In this document: in pieces, positions 34,024-43,604 of the stretch
Layout: every line of letters starts with the position of its first letter
Position numbering within the stretch: the stretch's first letter is position 1
Origin: Pontibacter amylolyticus
GTDB taxonomy: Bacteria > Bacteroidota > Bacteroidia > Cytophagales > Hymenobacteraceae
Assembly (NCBI RefSeq): GCF_014638845.1
Contig: NZ_BMFP01000001.1
Span: 156,396 to 220,395 of the forward strand
Reading direction: 5' to 3'
Length of the DNA: 64,000 nucleotides
The notes under the pieces: model-generated
Told to the model about the DNA's origin: nothing
The model's database searches: none
The model's input: only the letters and a program-made list of their open reading frames with translations
Program-made: the position numbers and the translations under genes

Positions 34024-35733
34024 TTAGAATGAATAAGAGACTCCTCCTATCAGGTTGATACTTTTGTTGGGGTAATTTACAAACCTTTCGTATTTCTGCG
34101 CAAACAAATTATTCACCATCAGGAAAGTCGTGAATCTGTTGGAGAATCTGTAGTCGGCCTTCAGGTTCAGGTCAACGATCGTATCTGTTTCCCGCAGCCC
34201 GAATGTGCCGTCAGGACGGTGAATGCGCCCGAAAGAACTCCCAATATAGTAAAGTTCTGAATTAAAGAGAATCTTATCATAGAAGTTGTAGGTGGCAAAA
34301 ACGCTCGCCATCAGCTCCGGACGGTGAAATGCCTGCTCTAAGGTGGCTGTGCTATACTTGTTATAATCAGCCTTTAATCCAATGCGCAGTTCGTCTGAAT
34401 AATTGAAAGTAGCCTCTCCATAAATATTCAAAACATTTGTCACGCCGTCGTCATACAACAGGTCAAACTTGGTAGAATCGCTCGCCGAGTTGTTGTAGAA
34501 GTACATGTTGCGGAAGTTCTGGTAGGCCACACGACCTGTCAGGTGTACAAAGTTGGCAATGTTGGCCTGCATACCGCCGTACACCTCCAATCCTTTGTTC
34601 TGATCAGCCACTCTTACATTAGGGGCCAGGTAGGGGTTTTCCTGCGTCAGCTGATATAAAGTAACTCTTTGAAGGTCGCCACCCATACCTGCGTAAATCA
34701 ACAAGTTACCTTTAATAGGCTCTACTCCTACACGTACCGTTGGGTATACATTGAATTTGCGGGCGTCGTTCACAGTGTCGCCTGTATAGGCAATGTTGGC
34801 ACCGATTGCAAGCCGGATGGCATTCAGCTGTCGCTCGTACTGCGGATGCACTTTGAACAAAGTACGGCTAACCGAGGCAGAGTCTTTGTGCGATACCAAG
34901 GAGAGGTCAGCGTCCACTTTGAAAGCCGACACATCATCCAGACCATACTCGGTGTTCAGTTTGGCAGCGATGTTCGTCTCCCGCATGTCATAGTGGTCGT
35001 TCAGGTAGTTCACGTTCAATCCTGCTTTGAACAGAAGTGGCATACCGGCACCATGGTTGTGCATATACCCTTCGGCATGCACGCGGTTGAATACCTGGCT
35101 GATGGTATCACGGTCTACAGTTGTTTCCTGTACAGGGCTATATCCATAGAAATGGTACTTGTCACGACCATAGCCCAGTTTGCCACCCAGGGTAAGGCCC
35201 TGCATATACGACTCGCCATTCAGGTTGATCGCCGAGTTGGTAACAGCGGAATTCTTACCGTCTACCGGTCCTCTGGCTGAGGTGATATGGCTGACATCGG
35301 CTCCGTAAGAAGCCGTATTGCTGCGCTTATTATGGAAGTAGCCTTTCAGGTATAGCGTACCGTAGTTGCCTATACCTGCCTTTACATAGTTACCGTACAG
35401 CTTGGTCAGTTCGTCCTGCTTAATGGTGAGCACACGCATCTGCAGATCCACATCCTGGCCTTCGAGGCGGTAGTCGTTGAAACGGTAGCGCACATTGCGC
35501 TCGCCCGGCTCAGGGGTTACCACGGCAAATTTCTGGTAGTTACGCGAAGCTCTTGGCAGTTCGATCTTGCGATCCTTCTCCACCACTACTTCAGAGTCCT
35601 GTAGCTTAGCCCCTTCGCCCCAACCTGTTGTCTGCGCCTGGGCGCTGTTCAGAAAGCTAAACCCGGCACACAGCACAATCGCTGCTATGGAAGCTTTTTT
35701 CAATCTATTCTTCATGTTGCTATTTCTCTTCAT
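34024..35733 (-). CDS. Outer-membrane beta-barrel protein (TonB-receptor-like barrel without plug)
   Basis: A 569-residue protein with a signal peptide (AAIVLCAGFSFLNSAQAQ) and a body of alternating amphipathic strands ending in INLIGGVSYSF, a classical barrel terminus. No plug or carboxypeptidase-like domain is present, so gated import is doubtful. Two possible ATG starts lie at 35733 and 35715; the second gives a more typical signal peptide. Six bases after the TPR gene and seven bases before the HU/SPOR gene. Confidence 0.82.
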   Translation of the reverse strand: MKRNSNMKNRLKKASIAAIVLCAGFSFLNSAQAQTTGWGEGAKLQDSEVVVEKDRKIELPRASRNYQKFAVVTPEPGERNVRYRFNDYRLEGQDVDLQMRVLTIKQDELTKLYGNYVKAGIGNYGTLYLKGYFHNKRSNTASYGADVSHITSARGPVDGKNSAVTNSAINLNGESYMQGLTLGGKLGYGRDKYHFYGYSPVQETTVDRDTISQVFNRVHAEGYMHNHGAGMPLLFKAGLNVNYLNDHYDMRETNIAAKLNTEYGLDDVSAFKVDADLSLVSHKDSASVSRTLFKVHPQYERQLNAIRLAIGANIAYTGDTVNDARKFNVYPTVRVGVEPIKGNLLIYAGMGGDLQRVTLYQLTQENPYLAPNVRVADQNKGLEVYGGMQANIANFVHLTGRVAYQNFRNMYFYNNSASDSTKFDLLYDDGVTNVLNIYGEATFNYSDELRIGLKADYNKYSTATLEQAFHRPELMASVFATYNFYDKILFNSELYYIGSSFGRIHRPDGTFGLRETDTIVDLNLKADYRFSNRFTTFLMVNNLFAQKYERFVNYPNKSINLIGGVSYSF

Positions 35734-35739
35734 GATGCA

Positions 35740-38700
35740 TTATCGCTTTCTTCCCTTTACTGAGTCAGCCGGGGCTGTGCTGGGTGCGCCACCCAATTTG
35801 GCCAGCTTCTGTTTCGCCTCTGCCACGATCTCCGGCACCGGTGAGTGCTCAATAACGGAGTTGAGGGTTGAAGTGGCCTGGAAGGTTTCGTTCTGCGCCA
35901 CATAGTTGTCGGCGATGATCAGGAAAGACTTGCCCAGCCAGAAATCATAGCTGGAGAACTTCGTGTTGAAGTCAAAGGCTACATCGATCGACTCTGCATA
36001 TTTTTTCTGCTTGAAAAGGATCTCCGCCACCAGGTAATGTGCTTCCGCTCCATTTTCATCTGTTGCGGACGCCGCTGCTTCACGCAGCTCTTTCACGGCC
36101 TGGTCCAGATTGCCTTCGGCATAGGTCGCCTTGCCTTTGTAGAGCTGTGCTGTGTTGAAGACATAAAGCGCGGAATTACCCTGGCTGATCAACTCGTTGG
36201 CAATGCGCTTCGACGCGGCATAGTCGTTCGAGAGGAAGTGGCTCTTCATCAGACCGGTCAGGGCAGTTTGCTGCTCACGGCGGTTTGTGGCCGTGTCGCG
36301 CAGACGGCTGTAATACTTGATCGCCTCTGCGTAGTTCTTGTTCTCAAACTCAGCGTCCGCTACTTTCTGAATCGCACGGTTCACGTACTCACTCTTATTC
36401 TCCTCCACAACCGCTTTCATGAGTGGCAAGCCCTTGTCCGGCTGGTTCACCCGGATGTAAGAATCCGCCAGGAAGTAGTTGGCTTCGCTCACATAGGGAT
36501 TGTTCGGATAGGCCTTCAGGTAGTTCTCGAGTTTGGTGACCGCCTGATCATATTTTTCGTTGAAGTAAAGCGTTTTAGATGCTTCAAATTCAATGCTTTC
36601 AAGGGCATTACTCTCTGGGTTTGCCGTTCTGAATTTATCTGCATAGGTATCAAATTCAGCGCTTTGGTTCTGGGTGGCCAGCACTTCCTGCAGACTGTAA
36701 AGAGAACCACTGGCAGAGCGGGAGTTCGGGAATTCGTCGATCACGCGCTTGTAGTCAGCGGCGGCCTCCGCATTACGGCCCAGGTTGGCATAGGCTATAC
36801 CTCTTTTCTCGAGGGCATTCGGTAACAGGCGGCTTTGCGGCCTTCCCTGTATCAATGCCGTGAAACCAGAAACAGCTGATTGGTAGTTGCCAGACTCAAA
36901 GTCGATGATGGCACGCTGGTACATGGCCGGCTCCACGTAGCGCGACTTCTGGTACTGGCTGTAAACGGTCTGCAGGTTTTGCTTGGCTGCTTCTTTGTTC
37001 CCCATCAGACTTAGTACAATACCTTTCTGGAAGTATACATAGTCTTTGTCGTTGGAGTTAGAGGCCAGTACTTTGTCGTAGAGCGACAAAGCAGGCGCAT
37101 ACTGCTTCTTCACATAGTGCAGGTCAGCCAAACGCATCATGGCATCAAAGTGGTTCGGATCGCTGGTGCTGGTGCCGTCCACGTAGGCTTTGAAGTGAGG
37201 CATCGCTTTGTCATACTCCTTGCTGTTGTAATAAGCATAGGCTATGCCGTAGCGCGACTTCATGTAATACTCCGACTTGCGGGCTTCGCTGTTACGGAAT
37301 ACGGCTGCGTAGCTGTTGATGGCATCTACAAAGCGCTGTCCCATCGAGTAGGCCTCCCCTTTCACAAAGTGGCTGGCCGCTGTGATCTCCTTGTCATAAG
37401 GATATTGCAGCGATTTATCCAGCATGGTAACTGCCGTCGGGAATTTGCCTTCGTTGTAAAGGTTCACGCCGTACAGGTGCGTCATACGCTGGTAGGTTTC
37501 CAGCATACGGTAGCTCTTGTTTGGAATACTCTCTATGTGACGGATAGCCTCTGAGTAGTTGTTAGAGTTAAAGTACGCCTCTGTCAGCAGGGCATCCACG
37601 TCTGCGGCATGCTCCGATTTGGGGAACTCCTCGTTAAAATTCTGCAGGGAGTTGAATACGTCACGGAAATTACCCAGCTCGTAGCTTACCTGCGCAAATT
37701 TTACAATAGCCGCCTGTGTGATGGTGGTGTCCTGGTTATTCTTTCGGGCCTGGTCAAAGGCGGTAAGGGCATATTGCTTATTGTCCTCGCGCAGGTAACT
37801 CAGACCCAGATAGTAGGCTGCATTCTGCCCGAGTGCGTCCTTTTTGCTGGCCACTTCCTTAAAATTGGCAATGGCGTTTTTATAGTTGCCGTTCTTGTAG
37901 TCAGTGTAGGCTATCTTGTATTGGATCACCGGGTCCAGCTTGCGCTTCCCCTGGGCATACTGGCTAAAATACTCCTCTGCTTTTTTGTACTCGGCACGCT
38001 GGTAATAAGCGTCCCCTACCAAAAGCGCGATTTCTTCTGCCTGCTGTACTTTCGGGGTTTTGGCCAATGCCGCCTCACCGTATTTGATCACTTCAAAAAT
38101 ATCCTGCTCCTTATAAAGGATCTCCGTGATCATATAAGGGACGATCTGCGCATAGGACTCGTTCTTTTCGGCGATCAGCAGGTCAGCTTTTGCGGCGTCA
38201 TAATCGCCTTCGCGATAGGAAATATAGCCAGCGTAGTAGTTGGATGCATACGCAAAACGGTGTTCGTCTTCTCTGAAGCCGGTCGTCTTGTTTTTGTCGA
38301 ACCAGATCTTGGCGTTTTTGAAATCCTTGTTGGCGAAGTAAGAATAACCCAGCTTAAACTCGAGCTCTTTGTTCTGCTTGATACTCAGAAGATGCGTCGG
38401 GGCGCTCTCCAGCTTCTCCACCGCCTTTTTGTAGTCCTTGTTCTCGAAATAGAAAAGGCCCAGTTCGTAGTTAGCCAGGGTGGTCTTCGGGTGGGTCGGG
38501 AACTTGCGGGTGAAGTTCAGGATCAGCTGCTCAGCGTCGGGGTGCAGCAGATATAGGCCACTCAGCGCATAGTAATATTGCGCGTCTGCGGTCTTGGCAT
38601 CGTCTCCGATCAGGTTGATGTACTTGCGGAAGGCCTCCTGAGCTGCTCCGTACTTGGCGCGGTCAAACAACTCCACGCCTTCATGGTAGTGCTTGTCTTT

Positions 38701-38790
38701 TGTGGTGAACACCTGGGTGTGCTGGGCCACCGCCATGTGGCTTCCCCCAGCCAAAACCGATGCCAGCGCTACTTTATAGGCTATCTTCAT
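35740..38790 (-). CDS. Large exported tetratricopeptide-repeat protein
   Basis: A 1016-residue protein with a weak signal peptide (YKVALASVLAGGSHMAVAQ) and TPR repeats over almost all its length, for example YHEGVELFDRAKYGAAQEAFRKY, ANYELGLFYFENKDYKKAVEKL and AYYLGLSYLREDNKQYALTAF. There is no lipobox, so it is likely periplasmic or outer-membrane-associated. It is the first gene of the TPR-barrel-HU/SPOR-ExbB-ExbD-TonB-folC-trmB cluster and may act as a scaffold. Large TPR proteins also serve in T9SS (PorW/SprE), but this one lacks the lipoprotein anchor, so I do not call it that. Confidence 0.82.
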   Translation of the reverse strand: MKIAYKVALASVLAGGSHMAVAQHTQVFTTKDKHYHEGVELFDRAKYGAAQEAFRKYINLIGDDAKTADAQYYYALSGLYLLHPDAEQLILNFTRKFPTHPKTTLANYELGLFYFENKDYKKAVEKLESAPTHLLSIKQNKELEFKLGYSYFANKDFKNAKIWFDKNKTTGFREDEHRFAYASNYYAGYISYREGDYDAAKADLLIAEKNESYAQIVPYMITEILYKEQDIFEVIKYGEAALAKTPKVQQAEEIALLVGDAYYQRAEYKKAEEYFSQYAQGKRKLDPVIQYKIAYTDYKNGNYKNAIANFKEVASKKDALGQNAAYYLGLSYLREDNKQYALTAFDQARKNNQDTTITQAAIVKFAQVSYELGNFRDVFNSLQNFNEEFPKSEHAADVDALLTEAYFNSNNYSEAIRHIESIPNKSYRMLETYQRMTHLYGVNLYNEGKFPTAVTMLDKSLQYPYDKEITAASHFVKGEAYSMGQRFVDAINSYAAVFRNSEARKSEYYMKSRYGIAYAYYNSKEYDKAMPHFKAYVDGTSTSDPNHFDAMMRLADLHYVKKQYAPALSLYDKVLASNSNDKDYVYFQKGIVLSLMGNKEAAKQNLQTVYSQYQKSRYVEPAMYQRAIIDFESGNYQSAVSGFTALIQGRPQSRLLPNALEKRGIAYANLGRNAEAAADYKRVIDEFPNSRSASGSLYSLQEVLATQNQSAEFDTYADKFRTANPESNALESIEFEASKTLYFNEKYDQAVTKLENYLKAYPNNPYVSEANYFLADSYIRVNQPDKGLPLMKAVVEENKSEYVNRAIQKVADAEFENKNYAEAIKYYSRLRDTATNRREQQTALTGLMKSHFLSNDYAASKRIANELISQGNSALYVFNTAQLYKGKATYAEGNLDQAVKELREAAASATDENGAEAHYLVAEILFKQKKYAESIDVAFDFNTKFSSYDFWLGKSFLIIADNYVAQNETFQATSTLNSVIEHSPVPEIVAEAKQKLAKLGGAPSTAPADSVKGRKR

Positions 38791-38884
38791 ATGTATCTTA
38801 CTGCCCGATTACGAGCTATTCTTATGGCTTATTCTTAGAAAACAGGTATAGGCGCCCGAAGGCGCCATGCCCGACAGGCAAACT

Positions 38885-38892
38885 CAAAGTTA
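38885..38892 (-). promoter_or_regulatory. -7 promoter element of the envelope cluster
   Basis: TAACTTTG on the minus strand matches TAnnTTTG about 95 bases before the TPR start. No well-spaced -33 TTTG is seen. The 5' leader contains a GGCGCC-TTC-GGGCGCC hairpin (about 38848-38864). Confidence 0.45.
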
Positions 38893-39020
38893 ATTAAAAA
38901 TCGATAACCGCACGAACCACAAGCGTTAAACATCCGGCTAATAAGCACCGGAAAACACCTCACACCTCTATACAATGCCGCAGCAGCAGCAAATATTGTG
39001 CTGATCGCAGGAAATTGTGC

Positions 39021-40070
39021 TTAATGGGAGGCCAAAATTCTCGGAACCGGATGCAATATCTTGAAAACCAGTTCCTTTAAAATTTCTGATTCGCTCATAT
39101 CGCCGCCAGTAATGCCCTTCACCTGCAGGTCGGCCACCCGGATATGGTGAATGATGTCCACCACGCGCATGAGCGGAAAAACCCGCAGCGCCAGCATGTA
39201 CTCCTTTACCAGGAAGCCACGGTTGCCCAGGCTCTTCCGCACCCCGGACTCTGACTTATCTGCGGACTGGTGCAGGGTCAAAAGCTTGGTGAAAAACGTA
39301 AAGAGCAGACTCAGGTTAGGTATAAGGGGGTTATTTTTAGGATTCGCCTCAAAATACTGCACGATCCGGTTGGCCTTGAGCGCATCCTGGGCGATGAGTG
39401 CCGACTGCAGCTCGAAAATGTTATACTCCTTGCTGATGCCTACGTTCTCCTGCACCACCCGCTCGTCTATCATCTGCCCGGGCTGCAGGTTGATCAGCAG
39501 TTTGTCTATTTCATTGGCCTGCCGTGACAGGTCGGCGCCGATAAACTCGCTGAGCAGCAGCACCGCTTTGGGACTGATTTGCAGGCCTTTGCTTTTCACG
39601 TATCCGGTAATCCAGGCAGGCACCTGGTTATCGTAGAGCTTCTTGGTGGTCAGCAGCACGGCATGTTTCTGCACTACTTTGCCCAGCGACTTTCGTCCAT
39701 CCAGGGTTTTGTGCTTATGGCAGAACACCAGTATGGTAGAAGGCAGTGGATTTTGCAGATAGGCCTCCAGCTGTCTGATTCCTTCTTCCCGCTCCAGGTC
39801 TACAATACTTTGCGCCTCTTTCACAATCACAACCTGCCGTTCGGACATCATCGGGAAGCGCTTGGCCTGCAACAGCACCGTGGCCACATCCACATCCTTG
39901 CCATATACCACCACCTGATTGAAGCCTTTTTCGTGCTCCTGCAGCGCGTTAGCCTCTATAAAGTCAGCGATCTGGTCAATGTAAAAGGGCTCCTCGCCTT
40001 GCAGGAAATATACAGGGGCGAACTGCCTTTTCTTCAATTGCTCCAGGATGCCCTCCGGGGTGTGCGACAT
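39021..40070 (-). CDS. holA: DNA polymerase III delta subunit
   Basis: Clamp-loader subunit that opens the beta sliding clamp. The 349-residue protein has the N-terminal YFLQGEEPFYIDQIADFIE, VVIVKEAQSI, STILVFCHKHKTLDGRKSLGK and the C-terminal helical domain with GADLSRQANEIDKLLINL. Length and pattern fit. It diverges from tyrS. Confidence 0.94.
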   Translation of the reverse strand: MSHTPEGILEQLKKRQFAPVYFLQGEEPFYIDQIADFIEANALQEHEKGFNQVVVYGKDVDVATVLLQAKRFPMMSERQVVIVKEAQSIVDLEREEGIRQLEAYLQNPLPSTILVFCHKHKTLDGRKSLGKVVQKHAVLLTTKKLYDNQVPAWITGYVKSKGLQISPKAVLLLSEFIGADLSRQANEIDKLLINLQPGQMIDERVVQENVGISKEYNIFELQSALIAQDALKANRIVQYFEANPKNNPLIPNLSLLFTFFTKLLTLHQSADKSESGVRKSLGNRGFLVKEYMLALRVFPLMRVVDIIHHIRVADLQVKGITGGDMSESEILKELVFKILHPVPRILASH

Positions 40071-40476
40071 GGTGTGGGTCAGGTATAAGGTAGTGACGGA
40101 TCAGGTATACAGACACCAAATATACAGCTATCTGCGCTGCAAATGAAAGGCAGAAGTACCAAAAAAGGAATAAACCTCCGATATGTTCCTCTCCCCCTGC
40201 CTAATGCATATTCAAGATAGATAACACTGTGGTCTCCTGTATGAAGCTTCAATCTTTAGGTATAGCCAGGGCCTTTAACTACATGTAAGTAAAAAGCTTA
40301 TTCTTATAAGCAAAAGTACTTTCCGTATACTGCTACAGGTATAGCTCTTGCTGGATATGGCAACCCCTATACCTGAAAGCTGTTTGCGGTATGACTCGGT
40401 TGTGAGGGAATTACAGACCGCGAATCTGCCAACTCTTTCCTATATTTGCTCCAAACTGACGATTTTTTAGGCTTAC
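40071..40476. other. Divergent intergenic region holA/tyrS
   Basis: No gene seen. It contains -7 elements on both strands: TATATTTG on the minus strand (40117-40124) facing holA and TATATTTG on the plus strand (40441-40448) 29 bases before tyrS. Neither has a well-placed -33 element. Five copies of the AGGTATA/TATACCT motif are present (near 40081, 40102, 40259, 40338, 40368). Confidence 0.55.
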
Positions 40477-41781
40477 ATGAATCTGATAGAAGAATTAAGA
40501 TGGAGAGGCATGCTCCACGATTTCATGCCCGGTACAGAAGAACAACTGGCTTCCGGTATGACCACTGGTTATATCGGATTCGACCCGACCGCATCCTCAT
40601 TGCATATTGGTAACCTGGCCACCATCATGCTGCTCGTGCACCTGCAGCGTGCCGGCCATAAGCCGATCGCGCTGGTAGGCGGTGCCACCGGCATGATCGG
40701 TGACCCATCCGGCAAGTCGGCCGAGCGTAACCTGCTCGACGAAGCGACCCTGCAAGCCAACCAGGCAGGTATACGCAAGCAGTTGGAGAAATTCCTGGAC
40801 TTCAATTGCGGTGAGAATGCTGCCGAGATCGTGAACAACTACGACTGGTTTAAAGAGTTCAGCTTCCTGGGCTTCCTGCGTGAGGTGGGCAAGCACCTGA
40901 CCGTAAACTACATGATGGCCAAAGACTCGGTGAAAAAACGCATCAGCGCCGACGAAGAAGGCAACCGTGCCGAGGGCCTCTCCTTTACGGAGTTCTCTTA
41001 CCAGCTCATACAGGGGTACGATTTTTACCATCTGTACAAGAACAAGAACGTGCGCCTGCAGATGGGCGCCTCGGACCAGTGGGGAAATATCACGACAGGA
41101 ACCGAATTGATCCGTCGTATGGACGACGGCAAAGCCTTCGCCCTGGTAGGCAAACTGGTGACCAAAGCGGATGGCACCAAATTCGGCAAGTCCGAGGGTG
41201 GCAACGTATGGCTCGACCCGGCTTATACCTCCCCTTACAAGTTTTACCAGTTCTGGCTGAACCTGTCGGATGAAGAGGCTGAAAAGCTGATCAAGGTATA
41301 CACACTATTGCCTCAGGACGAGATTGAGCGCTTAACCGAAGAGCACAAACAGGCGCCTCATTTGCGTGTATTGCAAAAAGCCCTGGCTAAAGATGTTACA
41401 ATTCGCGTGCATTCCGAAGAAGATTACAAATCAGCTGTCGATGCCTCTGAAATTTTATTTGGAAAAGGTGATTTAGAGACCTTAAAAGGCCTAAAAGAGG
41501 ATGTTTTGCTGTCTGTATTCGAAGGCGTGCCGCAGATAGAGGTAAGCAGAAATAACTACGAAGGAGCGGCCACAGTAAGCGATCTGCTTTCAGACGTGAC
41601 AGGGGGCCATATTTTCGAATCGAAGGGCGAGGCCAAGCGCATGATCAAGAACGGGGGCGTGAGTATCAACCGCCAGAAGATCCAGGGAACGGAAGAACCT
41701 GTGAATTACGAGTTGCTGCAGGAAAAATACCTGGTGGTGCAGAAAGGGAAGAAAAACTATTTCCTGGTTTCCGTTAACTAA
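40477..41781 (+). CDS. tyrS: Tyrosyl-tRNA synthetase
   Basis: Class I synthetase, 434 residues. The HIGH-type motif is [11 protein letters not shown], the KMSKS-type motif is KFGKSEGG, and the tyrosine pocket is in [12 protein letters not shown] and [13 protein letters not shown] with [13 protein letters not shown]-terminal S4 domain (about 365-434) ends the protein. TyrS-type as in most bacteria. Ends at a strong terminator. Confidence 0.97.
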   Translation: MNLIEELRWRGMLHDFMPGTEEQLASGMTTGYIGFDPTASSLHIGNLATIMLLVHLQRAGHKPIALVGGATGMIGDPSGKSAERNLLDEATLQANQAGIRKQLEKFLDFNCGENAAEIVNNYDWFKEFSFLGFLREVGKHLTVNYMMAKDSVKKRISADEEGNRAEGLSFTEFSYQLIQGYDFYHLYKNKNVRLQMGASDQWGNITTGTELIRRMDDGKAFALVGKLVTKADGTKFGKSEGGNVWLDPAYTSPYKFYQFWLNLSDEEAEKLIKVYTLLPQDEIERLTEEHKQAPHLRVLQKALAKDVTIRVHSEEDYKSAVDASEILFGKGDLETLKGLKEDVLLSVFEGVPQIEVSRNNYEGAATVSDLLSDVTGGHIFESKGEAKRMIKNGGVSINRQKIQGTEEPVNYELLQEKYLVVQKGKKNYFLVSVN

Positions 41782-41803
41782 TTGATAAACAGCTATTTAT
41801 AAA

Positions 41804-41837
41804 CAAGAAAGGTGATCTTTGCAGATCACCTTTCTTG
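41804..41837. terminator. Terminator of tyrS and the Hc1-like gene
   Basis: CAAGAAAGGTGATCT and AGATCACCTTTCTTG form a 15-pair stem with loop TTGC, followed by TTTTTTGG on the plus strand. It separates convergent genes. Confidence 0.92.
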
Positions 41838-41858
41838 TTTTTTGGTGCTTTAAGAAGC

Positions 41859-42050
41859 TTATTTCTTCTCTGGAGTGCTGTTTTTCATGTCCTGAACTTC
41901 CTTACGGATGTCCTGTGCCATGTTTTTCAGGTCCTGCATGCCTTTGCGTACTCGCGTACCGGCAGCTGCATTGTTCTTGTCATAGAATTTTTCGAAGTCA
42001 GCTTCCAACGACATTACAAGGTCCTTGAGTTTGCTAAAGTTGTTGTTCAT
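41859..42050 (-). CDS. Histone H1-like (Hc1-family) protein
   Basis: A 63-residue protein, FSKLKDLVMSLEADFEKFYDKNNAAAGTRVRKGMQDLKNMAQDIRKEVQDMKN, here described by its two short ends only: MNNNFSKLKDLV and EVQDMKNSTPEKK. It is largely alpha-helical and highly charged, with the AGTRVRKGMQDLKN signature of the Bacteroidota Hc1-like family. Unlike chlamydial Hc1 it has no long Lys/Ala tail. Role in nucleoid organisation is inferred from the family name only. Confidence 0.85.
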   Translation of the reverse strand: MNNNFSKLKDLVMSLEADFEKFYDKNNAAAGTRVRKGMQDLKNMAQDIRKEVQDMKNSTPEKK

Positions 42051-42156
42051 TTGAGGTGTTAATTATAGTGAAACATTTGTTTTTACTGCTCCAATATACA
42101 CATTAAATGATAACATGCAAAGATTAGCAAACTTTAATATAGGCCTCCAGAGCAAA

Positions 42157-43395
42157 TTAAACAGATACTGCTGACTTAGAGTATAGGCCTTTATCTAGTT
42201 TTTGTGCAATCTTTTCAAAAGCGTCGATCGTCTCTTTCACATCGTCCAGGGTATGCACAGCCGTAGGGATCAGGCGAAGCATGATCACGTCTTTTGGCAC
42301 AACCGGATAAACCACGATGGAGCAGAAGATGTTGTAGTTCTCACGCAGATCGAGTGTCAGCTGGGTTGCATCCGGAATCTGGCCGTTCAGGAACACTGGC
42401 GTAACCGGTGACTCCGTGGTACCGATATTGAAGCCTTTTTCGCGAAGACCTGACTGCAGGGCGTGCACGACCTCCCATAGCTTATCCTTCAGTTCCGGCT
42501 GGGTACGCAACAGCTCCAAACGCTTGATGGCACCGATCGTCAGTGGCATTGGCAGCGACTTGGCAAAGATCTGAGAGCGCATGTTGTAACGCAGGTACTC
42601 TACCACTTGCTCATTGGAAGCAACAAAAGCACCGATGCTGGCCATGGATTTGGCGAAAGTAGAGAAGTAAACGTCGATACCGTCCTGGCAGCCTAAATGC
42701 TCACCCGTGCCGGCACCGGTCTTACCCATGGTACCGAAGCCGTGCGCATCATCCACAAACAGGCGGAAGTTGAATTTTTCCTTCAGCTTCACGACTTCGT
42801 CCAGCTTGCCCAGGTTACCGGACATACCGAACACACCCTCGGTGATCACCAGAATGGCACCACCCGTGTTTTCAGCCCAGCGCGTGGCACGCTCCAGCTG
42901 CTTCTCCAGGCTGGCCATGTCGTTGTGCGAATACACAAAGCGCTTGCCCTGGTGCAAACGAACACCGTCAATGATACAGGCATGCGACTCGGCATCGTAT
43001 ACAATCACATCGTGGCGGTCAACCAGCGCGTCGATGATAGACACAACACCCTGGTAACCGAAGTTCAGCAAAAGGGCGTCCGGCTTCTGCACGAAATCCG
43101 CCAGTTCCGACTCCAGTTGCTCATGATAATTGGTGTTGCCAGACATGATGCGGGCACCCATTGGCGTGGCCATACCCCAGGCCGCAGCGGCTTCGGCATC
43201 AGCTTTGCGCACTTCCGGGTGGTTTGCCAGGCCCAGGTAGTTGTTAAGGCTCCAGGTAAGCACCTCTTTGCCCCTGAACTTCATACGCGGGGCAATTTCC
43301 CCTTCAAGCTTTGGAAACGTGAAATAGCCATGCGCATAATGTGAGTGGCTGCCTAACGGACCTCTGTTGGTCAACAACTTTTCAAATAAATCCAC
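42157..43395 (-). CDS. Alpha-oxoamine synthase, probable serine palmitoyltransferase
   Basis: PLP-dependent class II aminotransferase-fold enzyme of 412 residues. It has the conserved NNYLGLANHPEV, GARIMSGNTNYHEQLE, YDAESHACIIDG, EGVFGMSGNLG, LFVDDAHGFGTMGKTGAG and the PLP lysine in STFAKSMASIGAF. The TFAKS form and the overall pattern resemble Bacteroidota serine palmitoyltransferases, which condense serine and palmitoyl-CoA in sphingolipid synthesis; 2-amino-3-ketobutyrate ligase or KAPA synthase are alternatives. The start is GTG at 43395, with no ATG upstream in frame near it. A promoter with good elements precedes it. Confidence 0.78.
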   Translation of the reverse strand: MDLFEKLLTNRGPLGSHSHYAHGYFTFPKLEGEIAPRMKFRGKEVLTWSLNNYLGLANHPEVRKADAEAAAAWGMATPMGARIMSGNTNYHEQLESELADFVQKPDALLLNFGYQGVVSIIDALVDRHDVIVYDAESHACIIDGVRLHQGKRFVYSHNDMASLEKQLERATRWAENTGGAILVITEGVFGMSGNLGKLDEVVKLKEKFNFRLFVDDAHGFGTMGKTGAGTGEHLGCQDGIDVYFSTFAKSMASIGAFVASNEQVVEYLRYNMRSQIFAKSLPMPLTIGAIKRLELLRTQPELKDKLWEVVHALQSGLREKGFNIGTTESPVTPVFLNGQIPDATQLTLDLRENYNIFCSIVVYPVVPKDVIMLRLIPTAVHTLDDVKETIDAFEKIAQKLDKGLYSKSAVSV

Positions 43396-43479
43396 CTTGT
43401 GTTTAATTAAGTTACGGGATAATTTAAGGATTTTATGTAGTAGGTTATACTATATATTCAGTTCTTATTATACTGCCTG

Positions 43480-43510
43480 CAAATTTATGATTTTATAGAT
43501 TCATAAACAA
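43480..43510 (-). promoter_or_regulatory. Promoter of the alpha-oxoamine synthase gene
   Basis: On the minus strand TTG (43508-43510), 20 bases, TAAATTTG (43480-43487). The -7 element is an exact TAnnTTTG match. The 5' untranslated region would be about 80 bases. Confidence 0.65.
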
Positions 43511-43604
43511 TTTCTAATACGCCTCCCTCCCCTTTTTCGACAGCTCATTTTTAAGTTTGCCTGTTATGCTGTTTCTTTGAAGAAAAATAAAGCTAAGCTG
43601 CAGC

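Noticed and set aside
36037-36825. 262-codon plus-strand open frame antisense to the TPR gene
   Set aside because: Same reason; no domain, no ribosome-binding context, no promoter.
37609-38556. 315-codon plus-strand open frame antisense to the large TPR gene
   Set aside because: Hydrophobic nonsense-like translation opposite a clear TPR gene; a composition artefact.
35740-38790. PorW/SprE component of T9SS
   Set aside because: No lipobox and no PorW-specific features; only general TPR repeats.
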